Shown here one piece after another: positions 8,051 to 17,300 of a stretch of DNA of 64,000 nt. The first letter of the stretch is position 1; every line of letters starts with the position of its first letter. Position numbers and translations under genes: made by a program. The notes beneath the pieces are model-generated. The model was not told the DNA's origin and made no database searches. It saw nothing but the letters and a program-made list of their open reading frames with translations. This DNA comes from UBA1431 sp002329665 (GTDB taxonomy: Bacteria; Bacillota; Clostridia; Christensenellales; UBA1431): NCBI GenBank assembly GCA_040772545.1, contig JAXGXY010000001.1, forward strand, positions 248,001 to 312,000. Direction: 5' to 3'.

Positions 8051-8302
8051 AATCGCGTAAGCCGCCTAATCGGGCGGCTCGCGGCCGTATAGTTGCATGC
8101 CTCCCGCCAAAAAAGGCGGTATTACCGTCCAATTCCTGGAATACGGGCGGTCTGCGGCCAATAAACCCCGGGGGTTATGCCGGCGGTATCGAACATAGAA
8201 GCCGTTTTTTCCTTCGGGGAAAACCCGGCGGCGGCATCCCTGAAACTTGGCGCCGGCAGCGGACCGCCCGTATTTTGAGTTTTTGGGTCGGATTATTTTA
8301 AC
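8051..8302 (+). other. Intergenic with structured GC-rich inverted repeats
   Basis: AGCCGCC/GGCGGCT (8060-8079) forms a hairpin just after the stop and may end transcription, although no T-run follows. Further on, AATACGGGCGGTC (8141-8153) is a perfect 13-base inverted match to GACCGCCCGTATT (8262-8274), enclosing about 108 bases with smaller internal hairpins, followed by TTTGAGTTTTT. No open frame here looks like a gene. Confidence 0.45.
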
Positions 8303-8331
8303 TTGAAACGCGCTCCATAAAAACGTATAAT
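8303..8331 (+). promoter_or_regulatory. Promoter for the DUF2461 gene
   Basis: TTGAAA (8303-8308), 17-base spacer, perfect TATAAT (8326-8331), 33 bases before the TTG start at 8365. Confidence 0.75.
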
Positions 8332-8364
8332 GATCGAGAGACAAGAGAGTTAGGGAGACGCGCA

Positions 8365-9060
8365 TTGAAACAGGCATTTTCAGGCTTTTCACCCCAGACT
8401 GCCGAATTCTTCCTCGGACTAGCGGTTAACAACAACAAAGAATATTTTGAGTCACATAAAGCAGGCTTCGAACAGCACGTTCTCGCGCCGCTTGTTGCGC
8501 TTGCGCGCGACCTTGCGCCTCATATGCAACTGATCGATCCGGCGTTTGAGACCAGGCCCGTACAGGGGAAGGCCATTGCCAGGCTGCGCAGGGACACGCG
8601 GTTTACCAGGGACAAGGCGCCGTATCGCACGAACCTGTGGCTTGGATACAGGCGGCCGTCGGAGAGGAATTCGATGTGCCTGGGTTTCTTTTTCGACGTG
8701 TCGGCTTTCAGCGTTTCCTGGGGTATGGGGATGTACGGTCCTTACCGCCCGCTGATGGAGGAGGTGCGAGGGCACATACTGCAAAAGCCCCGTGAGTTTA
8801 CGGCGCTGGTCAGGGGGAAAGACTTTATAAAACGATTCGAGCTCGAAGGCGAGAAGTACCGCCGCCCCGTGCTGCGCGAAGGCGGTGAGGAGGTCCTCGA
8901 CTGGTGCAACCGGAAATACGCCGCCCTGGTCCACGACCAGCCGCTTGACGCCTCCGCGTTTTCGCCCGCGCTCGGACAAGCCGTAAAAGACGATTTTATA
9001 CTGCTTGCGCCGCTGTACAGATTGCTGCGGGGGATGCCCCCGATACGCATAAAGGACTAA
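8365..9060 (+). CDS. DUF2461 (TIGR02453) family protein
   Basis: A 231-residue protein of the widespread DUF2461 family. Visible family features are the opening FSPQTAEFFLGLAVNNNKEYFE, a central RDTRFTRDKAPYRTNLW stretch (about residues 75-93) and the C-terminal DDFILLAPLYRLL. No biochemical function is established for the family. The protein has no signal or membrane segment and is probably cytoplasmic. The TTG start is preceded by GGGAGACG. It lies 39 bases before the transketolase gene and may be co-transcribed with it. Confidence 0.88.
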   Translation: MKQAFSGFSPQTAEFFLGLAVNNNKEYFESHKAGFEQHVLAPLVALARDLAPHMQLIDPAFETRPVQGKAIARLRRDTRFTRDKAPYRTNLWLGYRRPSERNSMCLGFFFDVSAFSVSWGMGMYGPYRPLMEEVRGHILQKPREFTALVRGKDFIKRFELEGEKYRRPVLREGGEEVLDWCNRKYAALVHDQPLDASAFSPALGQAVKDDFILLAPLYRLLRGMPPIRIKD

Positions 9061-9099
9061 CCAACAACCCATTTTGTCAAGGCATAAGGAGGAACTATC

Positions 9100-11082
9100 A
9101 TGAGCAAAGCAGACCAGTTAACCGTAAACGCAATACGCATCCTGTCGGCAGAAGCTATCCAGAAGGCGAAATCCGGGCACCCCGGCCTGCCCCTGGGCGC
9201 CGCCGCCATGGCGTATGCGCTGTGGTCCCGGGAACATAAGCACAACCCGAAGAACCCTGACTGGATCAACCGAGACCGTTTCGTGCTCTCGGCCGGCCAC
9301 GGGTCGATGCTGTTGTATTCGCTTTTGCACCTGTTCGGATACGGCGTGAGAATCGACGACATCAAGGACTTCAGGCAGTGGGGCTCGAAGACCCCCGGGC
9401 ACCCCGAATACGGGCACACGGCGGGCGTCGAGACGACGACGGGCCCCCTCGGCCAGGGCGTCGCGATGGCGGTGGGCATGGCGATGGCCGAAGCCCATCT
9501 CGCGGCGCAGTTCAACAAGCCCGGATACGACGTGGTGGACCATTACACGTACGCGCTCGCCGGCGACGGGTGCATGATGGAGGGCGTCGCGTCCGAGGCT
9601 TGCTCCATGGCGGGGACGCTCAGGCTTGGCAAGCTCATCGTCCTGTACGACAAGAACGACATCACGATCGAAGGCAGCACGAACATCACTTTCAAAGAGG
9701 ACGTGGGCAAGCGTTATGAAGCCTACGGCTGGCAGGTGCTCGATGTCGAGGACGGCTACGACATCGACGCGGTCGCGGGAGCGGTCGCCGAGGCGAAGGC
9801 CTGCACGGACAAGCCCTCGCTCATCATCGTGAAGACCGATATCGGATACGGCTGCGCGGCGAAACAGGGCAAGGCTTCCGCACACGGCGAGCCGCTCGGG
9901 CCGGAGAATCTCGCCGCGACCAAGGAATTCTTCGGCTGGCCGGCTGACAAGGAGTTCTACGTTCCCAAGGAAGTATACGACCATATGGCCAAAATGCAGG
10001 AGAAGTTCACTAAATACGAAGACGGCTGGAACGATCTGTTTGCCGCCTACTGCAAGGAGTATCCGGACATGGCGGAAAAATGGAACGCCTGGTTCACCGG
10101 AAACGTGGACGCGTCCGTTTTCGACGAGGCGTACTATGCGTTCGAAAACAAGAAGGACGCCACGCGGAGTTCCTCGGGCATCGTCCTCAACCGGCTCGCG
10201 GCGAAGGTCCCCAACTTCTTCGGCGGGTCCGCGGACCTGGCGCCATCGAACAAGACGCAGATCAAGGGCAAGACCGACTTCTCCGCCGACGATTACGCGG
10301 GCTCCAATGTCCACTTCGGCGTGCGCGAGTTCGCGATGGCGGCCATGGCCAACGGCATTTCGCTGCACGGAGGCATCCGCCCGTACGTGGCCACCTTCTT
10401 CGTGTTCAGCGACTACCTGAAGCCGGCGTACAGGCTTTCGGCGCTGATGGGCCTGCCTGTGATCTACGTCCTTACGCACGACAGCATCGGCGTCGGCGAG
10501 GACGGCCCCACGCACCAGCCCGTCGAGCAGCTTGCCGCGATGCGCTCCATCCCCAATTCGGTGGTATTCCGCCCCGCCGATTCTAAAGAGACCGCCGCGG
10601 CGTACCAGTACGCGCTCACCGAGGCGAAAGGCCCCGTGTGCATGGTGCTCACCCGCCAGGGCCTGCCGCTGTATGACGAGACCGGCAAAGACGCGATGAA
10701 GGGCGGGTACATCCTCGCCGATTCCGACAAGGCCGTGCCCGACGCCATACTGATCGCTTCCGGCTCGGAGGTGGAACTCGCCTATAACGCGAAGGCCGTG
10801 CTCAAGGAGAAGGGGATCGACGCGCGCGTGGTCTCCATGCCCAGCATGGAGGTCTTCGACAGCCAGAGCGACGAGTACAGGGAGAAGGTCCTGCCTTCGG
10901 CCGTGCGCAAGCGCGTCGCCGTCGAAGCGGGCACTTCCTTCGGCTGGCAGAAGTATTCGGGTCTCGACGGCGCCGTCGTCAGCATCGACCATTACGGCGC
11001 GTCGGCGCCCGCCGGAGTCCTGTTCAAGGAATTCGGGTTCACGGTGGAGAACGTCGTCGAAACGGTGACGAAGCTGTTCTGA
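9100..11082 (+). CDS. tkt: Transketolase
   Basis: A 660-residue thiamine-diphosphate enzyme that moves two-carbon ketol units between sugar phosphates in the pentose phosphate pathway. The ThDP-binding motif runs from GDG at 155-157 to the Asn at 186, with the substrate segment SGHPGLPLGAA near residue 25 and the pyrimidine-domain line HFGVREFAMAAMANG near 406. The transketolase C-terminal domain is present, so the chain is complete. AAGGAGG precedes the ATG. A strong terminator follows at 11107-11138. Confidence 0.97.
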   Translation: MSKADQLTVNAIRILSAEAIQKAKSGHPGLPLGAAAMAYALWSREHKHNPKNPDWINRDRFVLSAGHGSMLLYSLLHLFGYGVRIDDIKDFRQWGSKTPGHPEYGHTAGVETTTGPLGQGVAMAVGMAMAEAHLAAQFNKPGYDVVDHYTYALAGDGCMMEGVASEACSMAGTLRLGKLIVLYDKNDITIEGSTNITFKEDVGKRYEAYGWQVLDVEDGYDIDAVAGAVAEAKACTDKPSLIIVKTDIGYGCAAKQGKASAHGEPLGPENLAATKEFFGWPADKEFYVPKEVYDHMAKMQEKFTKYEDGWNDLFAAYCKEYPDMAEKWNAWFTGNVDASVFDEAYYAFENKKDATRSSSGIVLNRLAAKVPNFFGGSADLAPSNKTQIKGKTDFSADDYAGSNVHFGVREFAMAAMANGISLHGGIRPYVATFFVFSDYLKPAYRLSALMGLPVIYVLTHDSIGVGEDGPTHQPVEQLAAMRSIPNSVVFRPADSKETAAAYQYALTEAKGPVCMVLTRQGLPLYDETGKDAMKGGYILADSDKAVPDAILIASGSEVELAYNAKAVLKEKGIDARVVSMPSMEVFDSQSDEYREKVLPSAVRKRVAVEAGTSFGWQKYSGLDGAVVSIDHYGASAPAGVLFKEFGFTVENVVETVTKLF

Positions 11083-11106
11083 GCGGCTGCGGCCGTATGA
11101 CGCCAT

Positions 11107-11138
11107 AAGCCCCCTGGATCCGTTTCAGGGGGCTTTTT
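11107..11138 (+). terminator. Terminator after tkt
   Basis: AAGCCCCCTG and CAGGGGGCTT form a 10-base-pair stem with a 9-base loop, followed by a T-run. Confidence 0.9.
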
Positions 11139-11243
11139 CGCTTTTGACGCCATTTTCCAAAAGCCCTGAAGCGCGCGTTCGTTTAGGACCTTTCATTGGA
11201 AAGGTTTGGAGTGCGGCTTTCCTTTGTCTAAGGCGTCATCCGA

Positions 11244-11273
11244 TTGCGCAGCGGCAAACGGCTGTGATACAAT
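11244..11273 (+). promoter_or_regulatory. Candidate promoter for the amino acid kinase gene
   Basis: TTGCGC (11244-11249), 18-base spacer, TACAAT (11268-11273), about 46 bases before the TTG start. Confidence 0.5.
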
Positions 11274-11319
11274 AGCAAAGGAATCATAATTTTTTCGTTG
11301 TGATGGAGGGAGACTACTT

Positions 11320-12153
11320 TTGGAAAAATTCGAAGTCGACTTGGTGGGTAAGATCGGGTCGATGGCTTTGATCTGCAAGCAGGACAACGATATCGACTAC
11401 AACATCTTCCGGCGCCTGAGCCTCCAGCTGAGGCCGGGGATGATCTGGGTGAGCTCGGGCGCGACGGAGATCGGGCGCCTCGACTATATGAAGCGCAACG
11501 GCGGGGCCGAACTCGCGGGCGACATCGAGGAGGTAAAGGCGGATTACTCGGCGCAGGGGCAGTCGATCCTGATGGAGACGTACCGCCGTTTCATCCCGCA
11601 CGAGTATTCGGTCCGCCAGGTGCTGGTCGAGCACCAGCACTTCAACAGCCCCGAAAAGCGCGAGCATATACGCAGCATGCTGCTGCGCGCGACGAGGCAA
11701 AACGCGATCCCCATCGTGAACTACAACGACCCGGTGAGCAGCGAGGAAAACCGGAAACTCGAATTGAACATTCTGCGCAACAACGGCAACGGGGAAGTGG
11801 TAGAGTGCATCGACAACGACGAGACGGCGGCGGTCATCGCCGAACTGGTGCACGCGCGCCTGCTGATCATCATGACCAGCGTGGACGGGATATATGAAGA
11901 CCCTTGCGATCCGAAGACGCTGGCGCGCGAAGTCACGGGGAGCGATCCGGACGAACTCGAAAGCGAAATCAGGAAGCTGCAGGCCTGCTGCAACGGAGCG
12001 AGCCGCAGGGGATCGGGCGGCGCGCGCGCCAAGCTGGAATACATCATCCCTGTGGTGAGGAAAGGCACGACCGTCATCATCGGCAACGCGCATTACACGA
12101 TAGACGATCTGGTGAACTCCAGGGTGCCCCATACGAGGATCGGGATCCGGTAA
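11320..12153 (+). CDS. Amino acid kinase family protein, glutamate-5-kinase-like
   Basis: The 277-residue product has the amino acid kinase fold. Lines such as WVSSGATEIG, YSAQGQSILM, NAIPIVNYNDPV and DNDETAAVIAELVHA resemble the ProB phosphoryl-transfer and substrate loops, and LLIIMTSVDGIYEDP matches the following strand. There is no C-terminal PUA domain, as in short ProB forms. ProB would phosphorylate glutamate to start proline synthesis, but no proA lies beside it, and the N-terminal glycine-rich loop is atypical (DLVGKIGS). A regulatory or different-substrate kinase is possible. It uses a TTG start after GGGAG and is followed after 21 bases by a lipoprotein gene. Confidence 0.7.
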   Translation: MEKFEVDLVGKIGSMALICKQDNDIDYNIFRRLSLQLRPGMIWVSSGATEIGRLDYMKRNGGAELAGDIEEVKADYSAQGQSILMETYRRFIPHEYSVRQVLVEHQHFNSPEKREHIRSMLLRATRQNAIPIVNYNDPVSSEENRKLELNILRNNGNGEVVECIDNDETAAVIAELVHARLLIIMTSVDGIYEDPCDPKTLAREVTGSDPDELESEIRKLQACCNGASRRGSGGARAKLEYIIPVVRKGTTVIIGNAHYTIDDLVNSRVPHTRIGIR

Positions 12154-12174
12154 CACGACAGGAGGACGAAGAAG

Positions 12175-13086
12175 GTGGCCAGAAAAAAGGCTTGGGTGAT
12201 GTTGCTCGTTTGTCTGCTGTTCGCGGTTTTGCTCGCAGGGTGCAACGACGCGGCCGACGCCGCGGACCTCGACCCGGACGCGCTGCTCGGGGAAGTCGCC
12301 CAAAAGCTCGGCGGCGTAAAGAGTTCCAGCGTGCAGGTGAGCGCCGTTGTTGACGTGACGGTCCCGGGCGATAAGGGGAAGCCGGTGAGAACGAGCGCGG
12401 ATATAGACATTACTGCCCTGTCGATCGAAAACAGGAAATTCAAGCTCGATTTCGGGATGACGGCAAGGGCCGACGGGGAAACGGCCGACTGCGACATCGT
12501 TATGTACCTCGTCGAGGAAAACGGGCAGATGAAGGCGTATTACGGCGTCAGCGCGACGCCCCCGTCCGCCGGGGAAGCCATCATAAAAGGCATGCCGTTC
12601 AAAAACGGGGAATCGCTCGGGCCCGTTCAGGACGCGGGGCCTGCCGCGAGCCACGCAGCGCCGGAGGATTACCTGGCGAATCCCAGGATCGCTGGCACGG
12701 AGAGCATCGACGGGAGGGACGCCGTGCGTCTTCAGACGGAACTCGACCTTAAAAAGATCATGGACGAGGTTGAGGAAAGCCTGGGGAAGGACGTGTCGGC
12801 CGACGATCTGGGGACGGCAAGGGTGATGCTGATGATGCTCGGCGACATCGACGTGGATATCTGGGCGGACGCCGTGACCCACGACCCGGTCAGGCTCGAG
12901 ATCGACTTCAAGAATCAGCTCGACGCGCTTACCGGGGCGCTCGAACCCCTGATGGAGGGCGATGACGCCGGTGTGAGCATCAACAGCCTTTCGCTGAAGA
13001 TAACGGTGTCCGAGTTGGACGCGGTCCCGGATTTCGAGGTGCCGGTCGGGCTGAAGGCGACGGAGGGCACGAAAACAAGCGCCTGA
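12175..13086 (+). CDS. Lipoprotein, paralogue of the next gene
   Basis: A 303-residue exported lipoprotein: basic start ARKK, a hydrophobic core and the lipobox LLAGC at residues 20-24, so Cys24 would be lipidated. The mature part is beta-rich with alternating acidic residues and resembles LppX/LolA-like lipoprotein folds, but I do not recognise a family firmly. The end (ITVSELDAVPDFEVP) matches the end of the next protein (LTVSEFNAVESFDVP), so the two are paralogues. The GTG start is preceded by AGGAGGACGAAGAAG. It probably forms an operon with the kinase gene upstream. Function unknown. Confidence 0.75.
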   Translation: MARKKAWVMLLVCLLFAVLLAGCNDAADAADLDPDALLGEVAQKLGGVKSSSVQVSAVVDVTVPGDKGKPVRTSADIDITALSIENRKFKLDFGMTARADGETADCDIVMYLVEENGQMKAYYGVSATPPSAGEAIIKGMPFKNGESLGPVQDAGPAASHAAPEDYLANPRIAGTESIDGRDAVRLQTELDLKKIMDEVEESLGKDVSADDLGTARVMLMMLGDIDVDIWADAVTHDPVRLEIDFKNQLDALTGALEPLMEGDDAGVSINSLSLKITVSELDAVPDFEVPVGLKATEGTKTSA

Positions 13087-13160
13087 CACCGGGGGAACAG
13101 GTAAAGGGCATTGAACCTCCCCGGGCCGCGCACGAAACGGGAATACGACGCCATGCCAGG

Positions 13161-13197
13161 GGCCGCAACGGCGAAAAAGGCCGTGCGGCCTTTTTTT
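13161..13197 (+). terminator. Terminator after first lipoprotein gene
   Basis: GGCCGCAACGGC pairs with GCCGTGCGGCC (one bulged base), with a short A-rich loop, followed by seven T. Confidence 0.85.
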
Positions 13198-13269
13198 ATT
13201 TCTCATAAACGCCGACGAATGACATATTTTGAATGCAGGGCAGGTTTTACGGGGGCGGAGGGATGAGGC

Positions 13270-14307
13270 ATGAAAAAACGCGCGGCGGCCCTTACGGCAT
13301 GCGTCCTGCTTTGTTTTCTGTTGGCGGGCTGCGTGGAAGGGGAAAAGGGCGGCGGGCCTACGATAAACGACATGACGATGCCGGCCGTCTCGGACGCGGC
13401 GTCTCCGGCGGGCGGCAGCGTTGACGTCGACGTCCCGGCGGGTAAAACCGTCGCTGGGGGCACCGCCAGTACGGGCACAGAGGGCAAAACAGGCGGCGAT
13501 GCCATAGACGCGCTCTGCTCCTGTGAGGTGCCCGAAAGCTACCGCATCGACATCTCGATGAAACTCGAGGAGAAGTTCAAAAAAGGCCCCAACGCGTTCA
13601 TCGTGCCGTTTGAACTCAAGGGCAGGATAAGGGCGATTTCCGGTCCGCCGGCGAAGATGGACATCCGGGTGAACAGCAGGGCGCGTTTTGCCTCGGAAGA
13701 CATCGACTATGCCGCGGAGGTCTACATGGAAAAAACGGGGGACGGCTATACGTCCTACAGCAACGAGACGGGGGAATGGGTCCGCACGGTCCGAAGCGGC
13801 GGAGGCGCCTTGGCGGTCACGCTAAAAAAAGAAGACTGGGACGCGCTCGCGTTATCGGCGCGAGGCGCAAAACCCGCCGGATACGAGGACGTCGGCGGCG
13901 TGACGGCCAAAAAGACGGAGGCGTCCGTGCGCGCCAGGGAGGTGTATGCGCTTTTCGGCGAGCAGCTTAGCTGCGTGATCCCCGGCATGCAGACCGCGTC
14001 GCCAGACGACAAGGCGTCCGGCGAAAGCATGCGGATGTTCGTATACACATCGGAAAGCGGCGAGGTCCTGCAACTGCGGTTCGATGCGGGGGCGGCATGG
14101 GGCAAGCTGGTCGGGGATTCGTTTGCGACCCGGTCGACCGACGAGTTCGATGTTTCCGTCCAGAACGTGGAGATCAGGCTTACCGTCTCGGAATTCAACG
14201 CGGTCGAATCCTTCGATGTCCCCCAAAAAGCGCTAAACGCCATAAAAACGGCCGGCCCTTCGCCGTCGGACGGTGAGGGCAAGGGCGCGTCGCCGAGCGG
14301 GCTGTGA
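13270..14307 (+). CDS. Lipoprotein, paralogue of the previous gene
   Basis: A 345-residue exported lipoprotein with signal peptide MKKRAAALTA and lipobox LLAGC at residues 17-21. A low-complexity linker rich in Gly, Thr and Asp (about residues 25-75) follows, then a beta-rich domain with lines such as YRIDISMKLEEK and TVSEFNAVESFDVP. The C-terminal part resembles that of the preceding lipoprotein, so the pair arose by duplication, but the linker is present only here. The ATG has GGAGGGATGAGGC upstream. A strong bidirectional terminator follows. Function unknown; binding or surface-associated sensing is only a guess. Confidence 0.75.
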   Translation: MKKRAAALTACVLLCFLLAGCVEGEKGGGPTINDMTMPAVSDAASPAGGSVDVDVPAGKTVAGGTASTGTEGKTGGDAIDALCSCEVPESYRIDISMKLEEKFKKGPNAFIVPFELKGRIRAISGPPAKMDIRVNSRARFASEDIDYAAEVYMEKTGDGYTSYSNETGEWVRTVRSGGGALAVTLKKEDWDALALSARGAKPAGYEDVGGVTAKKTEASVRAREVYALFGEQLSCVIPGMQTASPDDKASGESMRMFVYTSESGEVLQLRFDAGAAWGKLVGDSFATRSTDEFDVSVQNVEIRLTVSEFNAVESFDVPQKALNAIKTAGPSPSDGEGKGASPSGL

Positions 14308-14358
14308 CCCTGAGGGCAAATAGAAACAAGCCAGACGGCGCGGTTTGTCAGCATTATT

Positions 14359-14383
14359 AAGGCGGCCCGTTGCGGGCCGCCTT
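14359..14383. terminator. Bidirectional terminator between lipoprotein gene and nifJ
   Basis: AAGGCGGCCCG (14359-14369) and CGGGCCGCCTT (14373-14383) form an 11-base-pair stem with a 3-base loop between two converging genes. Confidence 0.7.
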
Positions 14384-14399
14384 AGTGTGTATGCGGTTT

Positions 14400-17300
14400 T
14401 TACAGCTTGGCGAGTTTCTCGTAGTATTCGTACCGCGCCCTGGCCTCGTTGGCCGCTTTCTCGAACAGCACTTCCGCGATCTCGGGGAATTGCCGCTTGA
14501 GCGAAGTGTAGCGGATCTCGCGGTCGAGGAAGTCCTTGTAGTCCATCGTCGGAGGCTTGGAGTCGAGCTGGAACGGGTTCTTGCCCTCCAGCGCGAGCAA
14601 CGGGTTGTAGCGGTAGAGCGTCCAGTATCCGGAATCCACGGCCGCTTTTTCCTCGGCCTGCGTCCTGGCCATGTTGATGCCCTGGTTGATGCAGGGACAG
14701 TAGGCGATGATGATCGAGGGGCCAGGATAGGCTTCCGCTTCGTTGAGCGCCCTGAGCAACTGCCCCTGGTTGGCGCCCATCGCGACCGAAGCCACGTAAA
14801 CGTACCCGTACGACATGGCGATCAGCCCGAGGTCCTTCTTCTTGGTGCGTTTCCCGGCGGCCGCGAACTTGGCGACGGCCCCGGTGGGCGTTGCCTTGGA
14901 ACTCTGGCCGCCCGTGTTCGAATAGACCTCGGTGTCCAGCACGAGGACGTTCACATCCTCGCCCATGGCAAGCACGTGGTCCAGTCCGCCGTAGCCGATG
15001 TCATAAGCCCAGCCGTCGCCGCCGAAGATCCAGACGGACTTTTTCACCAGCAGGTCGGCGTTGGCCTTGATGAAGTCGATGTTCGCGTTGGGAGACGCGT
15101 CGGGAAGCAGTTCGAGTATCTTATCCGCCGCGGCCTTTGAGCCCTTGGCGTCGTCCTTTGCCTCCAGCCATGCTTTGAGGGCCGCGATAAGCGCATCGTC
15201 CGCGGCCTTGGACTCCACGACGCTTTTTATAACGTCCGCCAGGCCTTCGCGGCGCTGCGTGATGGCCAGGTTCATGCCGAAGCCGTACTCCGCGTTGTCC
15301 TCGAAGAGGGAGTTTGCCCAGGCGGGGCCGTGGCCTTCGTCGTTGACGGAATAGGGGCAGGTGGGCGCGCTCGCGCCGTAGATGGACGAGCAGCCCGTCG
15401 CGTTGGCGACCAGCATGCGGCTGCCGAAGAGCTGGGTCACCAGCTTGATGTACGGAGTTTCGCCGCAGCCGGCGCATGCGCCCGAGAACTCGAACAGCGG
15501 CGTGGAGAACTGGCTGCCCTTGATGGTCCCCGGCTTGAAGTATTTGTCGGTGCTACCAAGCGTCTTGGAGAAATTGTAGTTCTCTTCCTCGATGCCTCCG
15601 ATTTCGGCCATGGGCTCCATCACCAGCGCTTTTTCCTTGGCGGGGCAGATGTCCGCGCAGTTGCTGCAGCCGGTGCAGTCCAGCGGGTTCACCTGTATGC
15701 GGAATTTCTTCCCGGCCAGTTCCTTGCCCGTCGCGTCGATGGTCGTGAAGCCGTCGGGCGCGTCCCTGAGCGCGTCCCCGTCGCAGAGCGCCGGGCGGAT
15801 GCAGGCGTGCGGGCAGACGAGCGCGCACTGGTTGCACTGGATACAGTTTTCGGGGATCCAATTGGGGATGTTCACCGCGATGCCGCGCTTTTCAAACTTG
15901 GTTGTCGCCACGGGGATCACCCCGTCGGGAGAGAACGCGGATACCGGCAATTTATCGCCTTTCTGAGCGATGATCGGTTTGATGAAGTTGCAGTAGTATT
16001 CGTCCTCGATGAGGTTCACGACCTCGGCGCCGGTCGTCGCATCGGCCCAGCTTCCGGGGACCTTGATCTCCTCCAGGTCCGAGAGCCCGCGGTCGATCGA
16101 TGCATGGTTCATCTTGACGATCTTTTCGCCTTTTCTGCCGTATGTCTTGACGACGGCGTCCTTCATGTACTTCACGGCCTCATCGACGGGGATGATGCCC
16201 GCGATCTTGAAAAACGCCGCCTGCATGATCATATTGATCCTTCCGCCGAGGCCGATCTCCTGCGCGATCTTCACCGCGTCGATGTTGTAGAACCTGATCT
16301 TCTTCTTAGCGATCGTCTGTTTCATCTCGGCGGGGAGTTCGTTTTCCATGTCCTCGGCGCTCCACGCGGAGTTGAGCAGGAAGCTCCCGCCTTCGCGCAG
16401 GCCGTCGAGCATGTCGTAACGCGTCACGTAGGACGGGTTGTGGCAGGCGACGAAATCCGCCGTGTCCAGCGTGTACGGCGACCGTATGGGGGCCTTGCCG
16501 AAGCGAAGGTGCGAAATTGTCAGGCCGCCCGACTTTTTGGAGTCGTACACGAAATAGCCCTGGGCATACATGTCGGTGTGGTCGCCGATGATCTTGATCG
16601 AGTTCTTGTTCGCCCCGACGGTCCCGTCGGAACCCAGCCCGTAGAACTTGCAGCGGTGCGTTCCCGGAGGGGATGCGTCGATCTTTTCGGTAACAGGGAG
16701 CGAAGTATGTGTCACGTCGTCGTCGATTCCGATGGTGAAATGGTTCCTCGGCTCGGCGGCCTCGAGGTTGTTAAATACGGCATTGACCATCGACGGCGTG
16801 AATTCCTTGGACCCGAGGCCGTAACGGCCGCCGTAGACTTCCTTGTCAAGTCCGGCTTCCTTGAGCGCCGTGATGACGTCCTCGTACAGCGGTTCGCCCA
16901 GCGCGCCCGGTTCCTTGGTACGGTCGAGCACGGCGATGCGCTTCACGCTCGCGGGCAGCGCCGCGATGAAATGGTTTATGGAGAAGGGGCGGTACAGCCG
17001 GACCTTGAGCACGCCGACTTTTTTGCCGCGTGCACCCAGGTAGTTCACCGTTTCCTCGACCGCTTCCGCGCCGGAACACATGATGACGATGATGTTTTCG
17101 GCGTCGGGCGCGCCCACGTAGTCGAACAGGCTGTAGTTGCGGCCGGTCAGCTCGGATACCTCTTTCATCACTTCTTCCACGATGCCGGGGACCTTGAGGT
17201 AATAGGGGTTGCAGGTCTCCTTGTTCTGGAAGTAGATGTCGGGGTTCTGGTTGGTGCCGCGCTGCTGCGGGTGTTCGGGGTTCATCGCGCGCCGGCGGAA

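Noticed and set aside
9118..11106. Long minus-strand open frame of 662 codons opposite transketolase
   Set aside because: Shadow of GC-rich codon structure; transketolase motifs are complete on the plus strand, and the antisense product is Arg/His-rich without domains.
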